NCBI GenBank assembly: GCA_030844895.1
Contig: JAUTDX010007377.1
Coordinates: 62,001 to 126,000, forward strand
Source: Ambrosia x helenae
Lineage: Eukaryota > Streptophyta > Magnoliopsida > Asterales > Asteraceae
Reading direction: 5' to 3'
Length of the DNA: 64,000 bases
Position numbers and translations under genes: made by a program. Below the pieces are notes generated by a model. It was given only the letters and a program-made list of their open reading frames with translations, had not been told where the DNA came from and searched no databases. Of this stretch, positions 11,101-23,061 are shown in pieces. The stretch's first letter is position 1. Each line of letters starts with the position of its first letter.

Positions 11101-12673
11101 AACCAACCACTCATAAGTAATAAGGCTGACAGTCACAAGTAATTGCACAATATGAAAAAGTACTTACATTTGAGAGCTCAATGTAGTAACCAGTATTGTC
11201 CCCAGCCAATACAAAAGGAGTGCCCATTACTTCCATCATTCTGTCTACCAGGCCATGTATCAACTGCAGAGAAAAAAGAGAGTACAAGATCAAATCAGTA
11301 GACAGAACTGTATGGAATTAAAGATCATCAACACATGAAATAAAAATTATCAACATTTTAACCAACTAGAAGAATGTTCGAGCTAAAACGGGGATTTTAC
11401 TTTACTAACTAGATTGGAGTTTCGACAATGAGATGAAACGGATTATCTCAAAAAAAGGTTATTTGAACAGGAAAAAAAAATATAGATACGACTTCTGTTT
11501 GAGTGAAATTTTCATATATCAAAGAGGAAACATAAACATATATCTGAAAGCATAATTTTACCTCGAAACCGGAAGTAGCACCACAGTAAAGAGCTGCCAG
11601 TTGGCGATGATTTGTGGCCCCAACATCTTTTAACTCATCCAATACAGTTACATCACCTACTTCAAATATCTAGAGTTCGAATGAGAAGTAAGTAAAAATA
11701 AGATTGCAGCTGAATTATAAGCAAATCAACGAGAAGGTACTCCTCCAACTTAAGATCATGGAGATGACCTGATGCATGTTACTAAAACGATAAAGCCAAT
11801 TTTACCTTGATAGGTTTCGGGTGATCTTTATTGTGTGCGGCTGTTTTCAGTATTCCAGCCATGAGACTGCTTCTTACAACCTATATGATTCAAAATTATG
11901 TTAGACAAGTAAAGTTTTTTGGCATGATGTAAACTCCCTAAATTATATCACAAATTAACTAAATCAGTGGTGCTATTTGACAGAAATCTACCTATGCCAC
12001 GTCAACAATTTTCACCCATCTTTTCACTTACAAATTTAGTTTTGTTTTATGTCTGGTGACACATGATCTATATGTACTTTGAACAATATTCTTGTCTTTT
12101 TAAAACAGCTGTCTAATTATTTTTATCACATACTTTTACCTTTCTAACAATTCACTTCATTTACCGCAATTTTTTATTGAATCCACTTGTGTATCCCTTA
12201 AAGTTTATAGCCTAGTTGTAGCTTAAATGCAAAATATGTCTGTTAAGGAAATGTAGGGTCAAGATATACAAGATTTCTGATGAATCAAATTAAAAAAACA
12301 GTTAAACTATTATTACGTATTTTTACTAAACACAAGAAGAGTAGAAGTGGAAGCAAACCCCAAAATCTGCGGAGCGAGGATTTCCAATGATAACTGCAGT
12401 TGGTTTGTCATCTTTACGGTTTAGCATAGTGAAATTCTCTTTGTAAGAGCATAATATCCATGTTAACACTTCCGTGTAACCACACAGAGCGATCTAAGGA
12501 GAAAACAAACCAAAAAGACATATCAAGCACATACAACAAACAATTCACATAAAATGATACATGTAACAAATAATGATTTAACAGGATACAGTGCAAGAAA
12601 TTATGTGGTCCTGTTTTATTCATCATTGAAACTATAACTTGATTTATGGATTTGGACTTACATATACAAGTCA

Positions 12674-12803
12674 TTTGAATGTGTGCATATAATTGATATG
12701 AGGGGGTTGAATTGAATGAAAGCACTTTTTATCCAAAATTTGAATGTGTGCATATAATTGATATGAGGGGGCTGAGTTGAATGAAAACACTTTTTATCCA
12801 AAA
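12674..12803. repeat. 65-bp tandem duplication in FARSB intron
   Basis: Two adjacent copies (12674-12738 and 12739-12803) beginning TTTGAATGTGTGCATATAAT. They differ at only a few positions, so the duplication is fairly recent and lies wholly in intronic DNA. Confidence 0.85.
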
Positions 12804-13317
12804 ATGTAAATTATTTTTTAATTGCTTAATGCCTAGTTTGCCAAATGTAATTACATATTAGCTCAGTGCTAATCTTTTTGCTGAATATAATGATAAAGTT
12901 GAGCATATTAATGCAAAATGTGTTACCTCTGTTCTAATAAGGTCACTGAACTGATTCAGAGGCAAGGGCTTTAAAGATGCAGGTGTCTGCTTTGGAATTT
13001 TATTGAAACCATAAGCAATTGCCACGTCCTTCGAGATTTGTTACAAAATATAACAGGGATTTCATGTCAGTTATATTAAAAAACAGGCATTGTTATTAGT
13101 GGATGGATATGAAACAAAGATAAAAACAACAATAATAAATGTACTTCCATCACATACCTCTGCTACATCACATGCATGAAGAACATCACTTCTGGTTGGG
13201 GGAACAGACACAACAAAAGTGCATTCGTTATCTTCAGAGACAGATTGTTCCGCATGTAACTGCATTTTGTTTAACAACCCAGCAACCTGGAAGGGAGGTA
13301 CAAACGTACCAACCCAA

Positions 13318-13373
13318 CAAAGTGTCTTAAAAGATCAGGTATACAACAAAGTATCTTAAAAGATCAGATATGT
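13318..13373. repeat. Short direct repeat at the FARSB deletion junction
   Basis: Two adjacent, slightly diverged copies of a unit of about 28 bp (CAACAAAGTRTCTTAAAAGA). They lie in the 118-bp gap between exon segments 5 and 6, where roughly 190 codons of FARSB are missing. Confidence 0.7.
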
Positions 13374-14637
13374 ACATATATACATACATATGTAAGGATC
13401 TCACCTGCATATATTCTGATGAAGCTTATCTTGGAGATCAATAAAGCTGTTATATCTCGCCTCATTAAAATCTATACCTCTCAAAACAGCACAAACAACA
13501 TACGGACGTATCATAGATGTCTGTAATAATATAACCATAATGAATATTATCTACCAAATATATGAAATGAAAAGTTCTTGCTGCTTTAAACAAACATAGC
13601 ACACCAGAGTTGGATTATGATATATTTACCTCAGGCTTTACATGCATTTTCAGCATAGACTCCTTATCAATACCAGCAAGTTTGTAATTAGGTACGGAAT
13701 CAATGCCACAAAATATGCGCAGTGACTGAACAAGCCCCTCAAGACAAAGCAAATCATATCTGCATTTTAAATGAGCATAGTAAATCTCCTTAGAAAATTC
13801 CACATCAAACAATTTACTAAAAACCCATACGTCATACCCTCTGACCTAGTGACCTCTCCATTCGATAAAAAAGCCACACATAATTGTTTTCTTTTGTTCG
13901 AACTTAAACTTCTCAAATGTAAAGAGGTTATGGCCTCACGCCTTAAGCGCGCTTTTTTAAACTAAGGTTAGGATATTATGTTAAGCATTGATTTCATTTG
14001 AGTTGAAAAACGCAATAAACCTACATTCTTCTCCTAAACTTGGCTACAAGAGAGTACGCTTAAATCCAATGCATCATCTCAAAATCAACGTGATGAGGAT
14101 GCATCCCATTGCCTTAATGATCTGTTTGGCAAACCTCACTCTAATCTAAAGCATGCAGCAATAATAATATGAAGTCAAAAAGTTTAAAAAAGAAGCAACA
14201 TGAGTAGCCGATTAAAGTTACCGATTGGCAGGGACGTCAATTTTGTAAATGATTTCTTCATTGCCACCGATTTCGTCCTCTTCTTTTAGATGTTTCTCCT
14301 TTCTTATAATCGCTTTCTCAGTTGTCTATTATTATTATATATCATATATTTAAAAATTAAAACTCAATAAATCATGCACATACTACTTGCATATGCAAAT
14401 GCTTACCACATCATCGAGCTCTATTCCGAATTCAAAGCATAACTCATCGAATTGTTCTTGTGCTGATAAAATAATAACACTAGAATGAAAGTGTTATAAA
14501 TTTAAGTGAGTAGGTAATATTTAATTTATTTAGATTGAAACTTATTGTAAGTGCGACCTAGGGCTTGGAAAAGAAGGTCCCTTCCTACACTGACAGTAGG
14601 CATGATGGATCGATTTCACCAATACTAGCAAAATAAA

Positions 14638-14640
<3 letters not shown>

Positions 14641-14715
<75 letters not shown>
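14641..14715. repeat. (AAT)25 microsatellite
   Basis: About 25 uninterrupted AAT units, followed by a few imperfect ones to about 14728. The array starts 38 bp upstream of the FARSB-copy start codon (14603), in what would be its 5' leader or promoter. It is likely to be length-polymorphic. Confidence 0.97.
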
Positions 14716-14728
14716 TATAATAATAATG

Positions 14729-16163
14729 TTAACATTTCAATGATTAGTAGTAATCTATAAGTGCAAATATTGTGTAACTCATTGAAGTTACTTACGGAGG
14801 GATGCAATGAAATGCAATTCAAATAGAATGTATGATGTATGAGTAATCGATTCACAGAACGAGAGTAAAACTTACAGGGTATGTATGTGTATGTCGAGCA
14901 GACTCTGAGGCTGAGATGTCGAACAACAGAACCGAAGACGTCGAACAATAGTAATGAGGCCCAAAACTTATGTTCTAATGTTAAGCCCAATACAAGTAAA
15001 TATTGAACACTAAAATCAAATATATTTAGCTCACTTTTCCTTTTCAATGAAGTCGGTAAGGGGGCACCATCCTTAAGTACCCGGTACCCCCTAATGTGTA
15101 TCTGGATGTGGAACCGTTGGTGCATCGGTTGAGGCCTCTTGCTTGCGTCTACCCTGATTCACCGTTCTAAAATACCAAATTAGAGGCAACACTGCCCCGA
15201 ACCAGTGCCTTGTAATATTTTTTTTTGTTTTCTTTTTTAGTGAAATTATACGCTTTAAAGAAAACTAAACACTCGGATCTAACATGCACAAAAATAAATT
15301 AAGTAAAAAATAATAAGAACCCCCAATCCATCTTATTTCCTTCTCCATCTTCTTCCCAAACTTGCAAAAACACAAATCCATCTTCTTCTACTCTCCATCA
15401 CATTTTAAACCCCAAATGAAGCTTGCAAAACTTCAAACCCCCACGTCTTGACAACGTTTGGAGTTGTTGGAGAGGGTATGTAGCTGTTGAGTACAACTTG
15501 TGAATCATACCTGACCCTCACTACCCGGGATAGGGTGGTGTTCAGACCATATAGAGATGAATGATACAAGGGTATTGAAGATATCTAATCTTATAGATTG
15601 AGATATGTATGGACAATAAGTTGAAACTGTGCTAGCTTATGAGGCACATAAAAAAATCTGCCTTTAAAATATTTGTCATGAGAATCTCACCATCCTTCAT
15701 CTCTTGTACTATGTTTTGTCAACCTAGCTCTGCATTGGACATGAACAACTTTTAGTCCCTATCATTAAGGTTTCATCCTCATGCTTCAGCTCTATCATCA
15801 TACTCAATTAGGAAAACTCTATATGGACTTAATACAAATAGTGTGTCCAGACTCTCTTGATAAAACTCTAACAATATTTTCACAATTTTATTTAAATAAC
15901 TGATACTAGTATACTGGACTAAATCTTAAAAGATTTAAACTTAGTGCTTAATACAATTGATCTTCACTCTTAGGGTGAAAAACTTATTTCGGATCCATCA
16001 TATTGGTCATGGTTCAACCTCTATAAAGAAGGTAGTTGAATCGATCATCTCTCTACCCTAGTGGATTGTATGGAAAAAAAATGTAACGTGGCGATATTCT
16101 CAAATGTGCAAGCGGATCATGTTAAGATGGTGCAAGATAGCAAGTTGTTGGGTTTCATTATGT
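14729..16163. other. Intergenic region, no gene seen
   Basis: Lies between the divergent FARSB copy and ALA2. A 136-codon minus-strand frame at 14715-15125 resembles no known protein and runs into the microsatellite, so I do not call it. Pieces around 15060-15200 and 15380-15540 have a repeat-like character but could not be assigned. Confidence 0.4.
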
Positions 16164-16302
16164 AGGATTCCACATTGGTTGTGTAAGGGAGAACAAAACT
16201 CCTTGTAAGGGAGTGACCACCCTTACTATCATGACGCGTTTTAAATTTGTGAGCTGTGGCAAAGCGGACAATATCATGGTACATGTTACCTTGGTTGTTA
16301 CA
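16164..16302 (+). repeat. Degenerate TRIM-LTR-like fragment
   Basis: Has the same order of short motifs as the LTR at 1587: TTCCACATTGG, GACGCGTTTTAAA, GTGAGC, then GGCAAAGCGGACAATAT, ending GTTGTTACA. The 5S-like centre is absent. I read it as a solo or truncated LTR of a related TRIM family. Confidence 0.5.
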
Positions 16303-16305
16303 CAT

Positions 16306-16718
16306 TAGGGGTGACAATTCTTGACATGACCCGAAACCTAACCCGAACCAGACAAGAAAAAAAACAAGTTTGGGTCGACAAACAATACCCACTTAAAAAA
16401 TGGGCCGGATTTGGGTTTTTGTTTTCATTTTTTCCATTTTTGTTTTATTGTTAGTTTTGTCACGCCATATCATTTACTTGTCTCAATCATACACATCATT
16501 AAATACGTTATCGATAACTCACTTGGAACCCAACAGCCCACTTAAATCTCGTTGACATTTACGACTCATTTAAAAAAATGGGTTAAACGGGTCTGGTTTG
16601 GATTGACCCAAATTTATGTGTGTAGGTTAGGTTCGAAATATTTAGCACGAATAATAATATGTGTTTGGTTCTGGTTGCACAATTTAATTCATTAATCCGA
16701 CACGATTGACACCACTTA
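16306..16718. mobile_element. Possible hAT-type MITE
   Basis: Starts TAGGGGTGACAATTCTTGAC and ends CGATTGACACCACTTA, an imperfect terminal inverted repeat of the TAGGGGTG class seen in hAT MITEs. The interior is rich in GACCCGAAACC-type words. No convincing 8-bp target duplication was seen. Confidence 0.4.
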
Positions 16719-17087
16719 GGTTTCATATAGGCAAAGAATAGATCTATTGTTAATCTCCATAAAATATTTTATTTGCTAGCTACTTGCTAGTTTAATAATA
16801 AAATAAATAAAAAAAACTAAAATCCCCAATACATACACAAGAAGTTACTATATTTTAAAGTAAAAGAAAAAGGAAAGGCTCGCAAACATCCAAATCCAAA
16901 TACCATGAAATAGCTATCACACATCTAGATTTGCCTACACTTCTTGAGGCTTATGTATGGGAATGATTTACGATTCACCCACTCACTAACCGACCACACC
17001 AAATAGCTGACTTTACCCATTTATTGAACCTTCCAGGAAACCATACATATACATACATACAATATACATACATATATCTCCACCGTT

Positions 17088-17095
17088 TATATAAA
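17088..17095 (+). promoter_or_regulatory. Candidate TATA box of ALA2
   Basis: TATATAAA lies about 60 bp before a good splice donor (AG|GTATGA at 17158). A plausible acceptor follows a T-rich tract (TTGCAG|GATAAG, exon side from 18043). This suggests a leader exon at about 17120-17157 and an 885-bp 5'-UTR intron before the start codon at 18149. This is inference from sequence signals only. Confidence 0.4.
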
Positions 17096-17531
17096 CAGCA
17101 TATTCTCTTTCTGAGAACCTTAAACCCGATCGCACCAACTATAATATATCCCATCAGGTATGAAAATATCCTACTTTCATCGATGGTGATCTTGGGTTTC
17201 TTTTTTTTTTTTCTAAAGTTTTAGTGTCTGATCTGGATGCACACCAACTGTTCGACGAAATTCCCAGCTGACGTAACTTGTTGTTTTTAAAATCTTTATT
17301 TGCTATAAATCTAGTAATTGAAGTAAAGTTGGTGTCTTTTTTGTAGACCTTGTGTGTAGGTTAAGTGGGCATGTGTTAAAACTGGTGGGTTGTTGTAGTT
17401 CTTGAATGGAAATTTAGTAACCAATGAATAAGAAAAAGAAAGATTGGGAATTTGGGATGGTGATTTAGTGGAATGTTTTAGGAAAAATGCCTGTGATGAG
17501 TTTATTGTTAAATCATATTGTAAGAACTAAG

Positions 17532-17912
17532 CATGGTTGTAAAAATCGTTAGGCGCTAGTAGGCCGGTGGGGTACTGATTACGGATTAATCGGGATTAAT
17601 TGGATTGAGATTTTTTATATGTAATTTTCAGTTTTTTTTTATATATATATACATGCATTTTTATAGGTAATTTTTTTAAGTAGACAGGTTTTAACCTCTT
17701 CTCGACTCATGTTTTTAAGTATACAACATTAACCCCTCCTCGACCCATGTTTTGGCCGGACTCTGTTTGGAATTGCCGATTTTGGCTGGCCAACTAGAGC
17801 CAATTCGGGCTGACTACCGATTAATGGACCGAGTACGAAAACTACTTAGTAACCAACCGACTAGTGATTAATCCCGATTAAATGCTGACTAGTCCTGATT
17901 TTTACAACACTG
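17532..17912. mobile_element. MITE in the ALA2 leader intron
   Basis: Ends with inverted repeats GGTTGTAAAAATCG... and ...TGATTTTTACAACACT. The interior contains repeated GATTAATCCCGATTAA-type words on both strands. The TIR type resembles short hAT elements. The exact boundaries and the target duplication are uncertain. Confidence 0.55.
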
Positions 17913-18148
17913 GAAGTTTGGAACTAAGAAAGAAGGTCTATTGTACTATGATGTTTGTGATAACAATTGATAAGTTGTGGCATTTGTGTGATGTCTTTGC
18001 AAGTTCTGTTTTTTTTGTTGAATGACTTGGAGGGTATTGCAGGATAAGGTTTACTTGGAGATGATTTGTAGCTGAAAGGTTGATGTGGGACTGACATTTG
18101 ATTTGGGTGAACTTATTTGGAGCATGAGCGTATGCACTAAAGTTAACA

Positions 18149-21100
18149 ATGAAGCGTTTTGTGTACATCAATGACGACGATTCGTCGCACGAGCTTTATT
18201 GTGATAACCGTGTGTCAAACAGAAAGTACACATTGTTAAATTTCATCCCCAAAAATTTATGGGAACAGTTCAGGTAATGTTATTACCTCAGACGACTTCA
18301 TGATGTTCCAAACTGATATAATGAATATGTGTATGTATCCCAAAAATGAGTTTAAAACTCGTTTTTGAGAAAGAAAGAACCTAGTGTTCAAAAGCTAAGA
18401 CTTTGAACAAGTAGAACTAGATGTTTGATGAAGATCTGTGGAATGAACCGCTTTGGTATATAAGTAAAGGATATTGAAAATGCTTGACATAAAATTGGAA
18501 GCAAGTTCTCATGTGCAAAGGAAATTAAGTGCTAGAAGTTTGTAAAGTATGGCCTTGTATATGAGATGAATTGAAGATAAATTCTTGAATATTTGCTCTT
18601 GTTTGCAAGTGATATTATTTAGTGTTTTTCCATATAGTTAAGGTTGATGTAGAAACTAGAAAGGGTTCTGAAAGTACAAAAGGGTAGGGAGGATTCTAAT
18701 GCTGACATGTGTCCTGATGCACCAAAAAAATGGTGCATGAGTTAAAAAAAGGTCCATACGGACATGTGTCAGCGGTCAACCTAGAATCCTCCCTACCCTT
18801 TTTACCTTTATTGGTTTTCTCCTGAGACTTACACTTACTCCTATATTAGTTATTCTCAGTTACCTCTTTTTACGACATGTCTAACCAGTAACCTATGTCT
18901 ACTATTTTTGTTTCCAGCCGGTTTATGAATCAGTACTTTTTGTTGATTGCCTGTCTTCAACTATGGCCACTTATAACGCCTGTAAATCCTGCTAGTACAT
19001 GGGGCCCACTCATATTTATATTCGCAGTCTCGGCAACAAAAGAGGGATGGGATGACTACTGTAGATATCTGTCTGACAAGAAAGCAAATGAGAAAGAAGT
19101 ATGGGTTGTACGACAAGGTTCTAAGAAACTAGTAAGTCAAAAGATTACAATGTATATGTATATATTTTTTAAACAAGTTCAATAATCCCGTATGTTTAAA
19201 ATTAATTGAGTGATATTGTTATAAAGTGGGGTCCTGGAGTTAACCATCAGTATATCACACTTACATAAATTGCTTTTCAATTGAAGATTCAAGCTCAAGA
19301 TATTCACGTTGGTAATCTGGTATGGCTGCGTGAAAATGATGAAGTTCCATGTGATCTTGTTTTACTTGGTACCTCTGAACCACAAGGAGTCTGTTATGTC
19401 GAGGTATATTTTCTGATTTTCTAGCTTGAGTTAAATGCATATTATATTTAAGACATCTTTGTTGTGTCTTGAATTCTAAATTGAAGTGTCACCATATGAA
19501 TTACCATATGAATTACGAGTGAATGTTTTAATTTTCTTGTCACTAGGTTTTTGGAGCATTTAAGTCTTGAACTTTAATACTACAATGAAATAAATGTTTA
19601 TTACATATATTTACAATCATGCCTCTTGTTAAAGTTTAATTCAAACTGAATTCAATCAGTAACATTCCTAGAAAATAGAACATATAGGTCAAAACTACTA
19701 TCCATTAGTTTGAGACTATTTAAGTGCAATGATATTCATGTGTTCTCATTTTTTATCCAATTACAAAAATAAGTACTTGTCACATTTCATACCCTACTTT
19801 TCTTATTTATGTACTCATAACCATTATACATCATCTGCAGACGTCTGCGCTAGATGGTGAAACTGATCTTAAGACAAGGAGCATACCTCCTGCTTGCATG
19901 GGTATTGACTCTGACTTGTTACACAAGATCAAGGCAAGATTTTCACACACTTTATAAGCTGAGGCATTCTGATCATTCTCACACATTTTTATTTTAATAA
20001 TTATTCTTTGTTGTACTTTCTTTCTGGCAGGGTGTGATTGAGTGCCCAAACCCAGATAAGGACATTAGAAGATTTGATGCAAATCTACGGCTTTTTCCTC
20101 CGTTTATAGATAATGATGTGTGCCCTCTAACCATAAAAAATACAATCCTGCAATCATGCTATTTAAGGAATACAGATTGGGCTTGTGGTGTTGCTGTATA
20201 TACAGGCATGTTTTTTACCTTGTCACCATTGCATGGCTTTTTTCAACACAAACGAGATATTATCTTTCTTCCTGAATTTATGATAGTTTACTTTTAATAC
20301 ACGTTCGTGATACATGGTTTATTTTCTAGGCAATGAGACCAAGTTGGGCATGAGTAGAGGTGTAGCAGAACCGAAGCTTACTGCTATGGATGCAATGATT
20401 GACAAATTGACTGGTGCTATTTTCATTTTCCAGATTGTAGTGGTAATTGTTCTAGGCATAGCTGGGAATGTCTGGAAGGACACAGAAGCAAGAAAGGTTT
20501 GTCACTTTCATCATTTGTCAAAACACTTTATGATATTATGCTTTTGGATTTTTTTGCTAACCATAATAAGACAATCCATAAAATGGTAAAACTATTCTTT
20601 TTAGTTTATTATTAGAATTGGACAATTGGTGTTTGGTGTGCAATATAAGAGAAATCATATTCATAAGCGTTTTAAGAAATGCTCAAGATGCTTTATGTTT
20701 GGAAATTGGAAGGGGATATCATGCTATGTAGTCTTTTAATAGATTCCACCAAAAGCATTTATTGTGAAGGCTTATTATTTGATGAAAAAGATATACTTGA
20801 TGCAAAAGAGATTTGGGAAGATAATAGTTATGTGCTCTAGATTGACTCACTTATACCTCCTTTATGCAGCATTGGTATGTTCTATATCCAGATGAGGGTC
20901 CATGGTATGAACTTCTGATCATCCCTTTACGATTTGAGCTTCTTTGTTCTATCATGATACCCATATCTATAAAGGTAAAAACTTTATACAACTTTATTTT
21001 GTGTACGCTTTGCTTTGTTATAATTGACCTTCTATGTTAAAATAACTATCTTTGAGAAGAAACGTGATGAGCAGTGACACATAATAGTGCTTTGATCGCT

Positions 21101-23026
21101 CTCATCTTTTACAGCAATTCATTGATGAATAAAATATATAATATATGAAGGCCAAAATTGCAACAATGTGAAATATGTGATGTTCACAAAATAGAACCTA
21201 TTTATACTATAACTGTGAGCTTAACTTGCTGAATTTAGTATTGAACTGTTTTTAGTTTTACAATTAAATGGGGACTGAGTGATAGTAAAAAGACTAATTT
21301 CCTCTTCTTTGATAGGTGTCACTAGATCTAGTTAAAAGCTTGTATGCAAAGTTCATTGACTGGGATAAACAGATGGTCGATCTAGAGACTGCAACTCCAG
21401 CGAATGCAACCAAGTAAGAAAAGTGCAGTGTCTTTATTACGTTGTTTTCGCATGACTACCTCACAGTACTCAGTTTATTGCTGCGTGTTTTCTTATATAT
21501 GCCAGCACAGCAATAAGTGAAGACCTGGGACAAGTTGAGTACATACTCACAGATAAAACAGGAACACTTACAGAAAATAAGATGATTTTTAAGAGATGTT
21601 GCATAGCAGGGACATTCTTTGGTAATGAGAATGGAGATGCTGTAAAAGGTTTGACTTTCTTTCTAGTTTGAATTCATTGACTTTATTCCTAGTCAAATCC
21701 TAGGATTGCCTTTTGTGTACTTGTGCTTTCTTATTGGATTTGCTCTTATTGTCTTGCTTGTTACAGATGTGGAGCTACTCAAAGCCATCAATACGGGTTC
21801 TCCAGATGCTATTAAATTTCTAACGGTTATGGCAATATGCAACACTGTCATTCCTATCAAAAGGTTATTCCTCATTGACTACTGGATACATTGTTAACAA
21901 GAAGTGGAAATCTAATCTATTCACTTATATGTCTATCTGGCTTGCATTTTATCTTAATAACAGGTCAATACAAAATATGCTAAAAGGGTAACATGTCATA
22001 TAGGTTGATTGGCAAAAATCGGCCAACGTTTATTTTTAGTGCATACAGCCTCCTAAGTTATGCTTATTGTAAAATTCAAATTCACGTTACCCATTATATC
22101 TATATATTCTTCTAAGGGGTAAAAAAGTGTTTGTGGGTCAAACTAACTTGGCCTGTTTCAACCGTTCTAAGTTGACCCCCTCACCCGTACCTAACCTGCC
22201 CAACTAACCGTCTTACCACCTCTATTAATGAGTATTCTAATTCACTATTGTTGTTTCTCATCGGCATGATCTATTTGTTCCTGTAACTGAAATTGTCTTC
22301 TGAAACTACAGCCCAAGTGGCATAGTTACATACAAGGCACAATCTCAGGATGAGGAAGCTCTAGTGCGTGCAGCTGCTTCCATGCATATGGATTTTTTCA
22401 ACAAAAATTCTAATATTCTAGGTATAATTCCTCCTTGAACTCGATAAGATGGCTTAGCAAATAGAGATATTTTTTTTGTGAAAGTTTTGGCTGTTCTGTT
22501 TTGCAGAAATCAACTTCAATGGTTCATTAATTCAGTATGAGGTGCTGGACTACCTTGAGTTTACCTCTGATAGGAAAAGAATGTCGGTGGTTGTTCGAGA
22601 TTGCAGTAGCAACAAAATCATCCTTTTGTCAAAAGGCGCAGATGAAGCTATACTTCCCTGTGCATATGCTGGTATTCTTTACCGTCTTTTAGTTTTACTG
22701 ATTTGCAATTATCAATGTAACCTTGTGTGTTTTGTTTTATGAAAGAAAAGCATCCTTTCATTGATTTGCAACTATTATATCATTTCTGTTTGTATTCAGT
22801 TCTAAATTTTGATCACTGGGACCTTGTAAAATGTGGTAGGATGTCAAACAAAGACATTTTATGAAGCTGTAGACCAGTATGCCCAAATGGGTCTTCGTAC
22901 TTTCTGTTTGGCTTGGCGTGAATTAAACGAGGTTGAGTATCATGACTGGTCTTTGATGTTTAAGGAAGCTAATAGTACATTAGTTGACAGAGAGGTAAAG
23001 ATACCCGGACATACTTTCTCTCTCTC

Positions 23027-23061
<35 letters not shown>

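Larger units (their letters stand above)
2969..14603 (-). pseudogene. FARSB: Decayed phenylalanyl-tRNA synthetase beta-subunit gene (cytosolic type)
   Basis: Thirteen exon-like segments on the minus strand match the plant cytosolic PheRS beta subunit, which pairs with the alpha subunit to charge tRNA-Phe. They are 14603-14546, 14462-14407, 14325-14222, 13759-13630, 13520-13405, 13286-13158, 13028-12927, 12493-12359, 11880-11806, 11669-11562, 11263-11168, 4088-4006 and 3037-2969. The start reads MPTVSVGRDLLFQALGRTY and the end reads VELNIESFL-stop. Nearly all junctions keep GT/AG, so this is a DNA-level duplicate and not a retrocopy. Three defects argue against function. About 190 residues expected between segments 5 and 6 (the B3/4 editing region) are absent, and those two segments are out of phase. 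The first donor reads AT instead of GT at 14545-14544. Segment 12 lacks one base (83 nt instead of 84), which brings a TAG into frame. The gypsy element at 4271-10752 lies in the intron between segments 11 and 12. Alternative: a poorly assembled functional gene. Confidence 0.85.

Noticed and set aside
11111..11293. Separate small minus-strand gene
   Set aside because: The frame is exon 11 of the FARSB copy plus intron sequence on both sides.
14715..15125. 136-codon minus-strand frame
   Set aside because: No recognisable similarity, and it terminates in microsatellite DNA.
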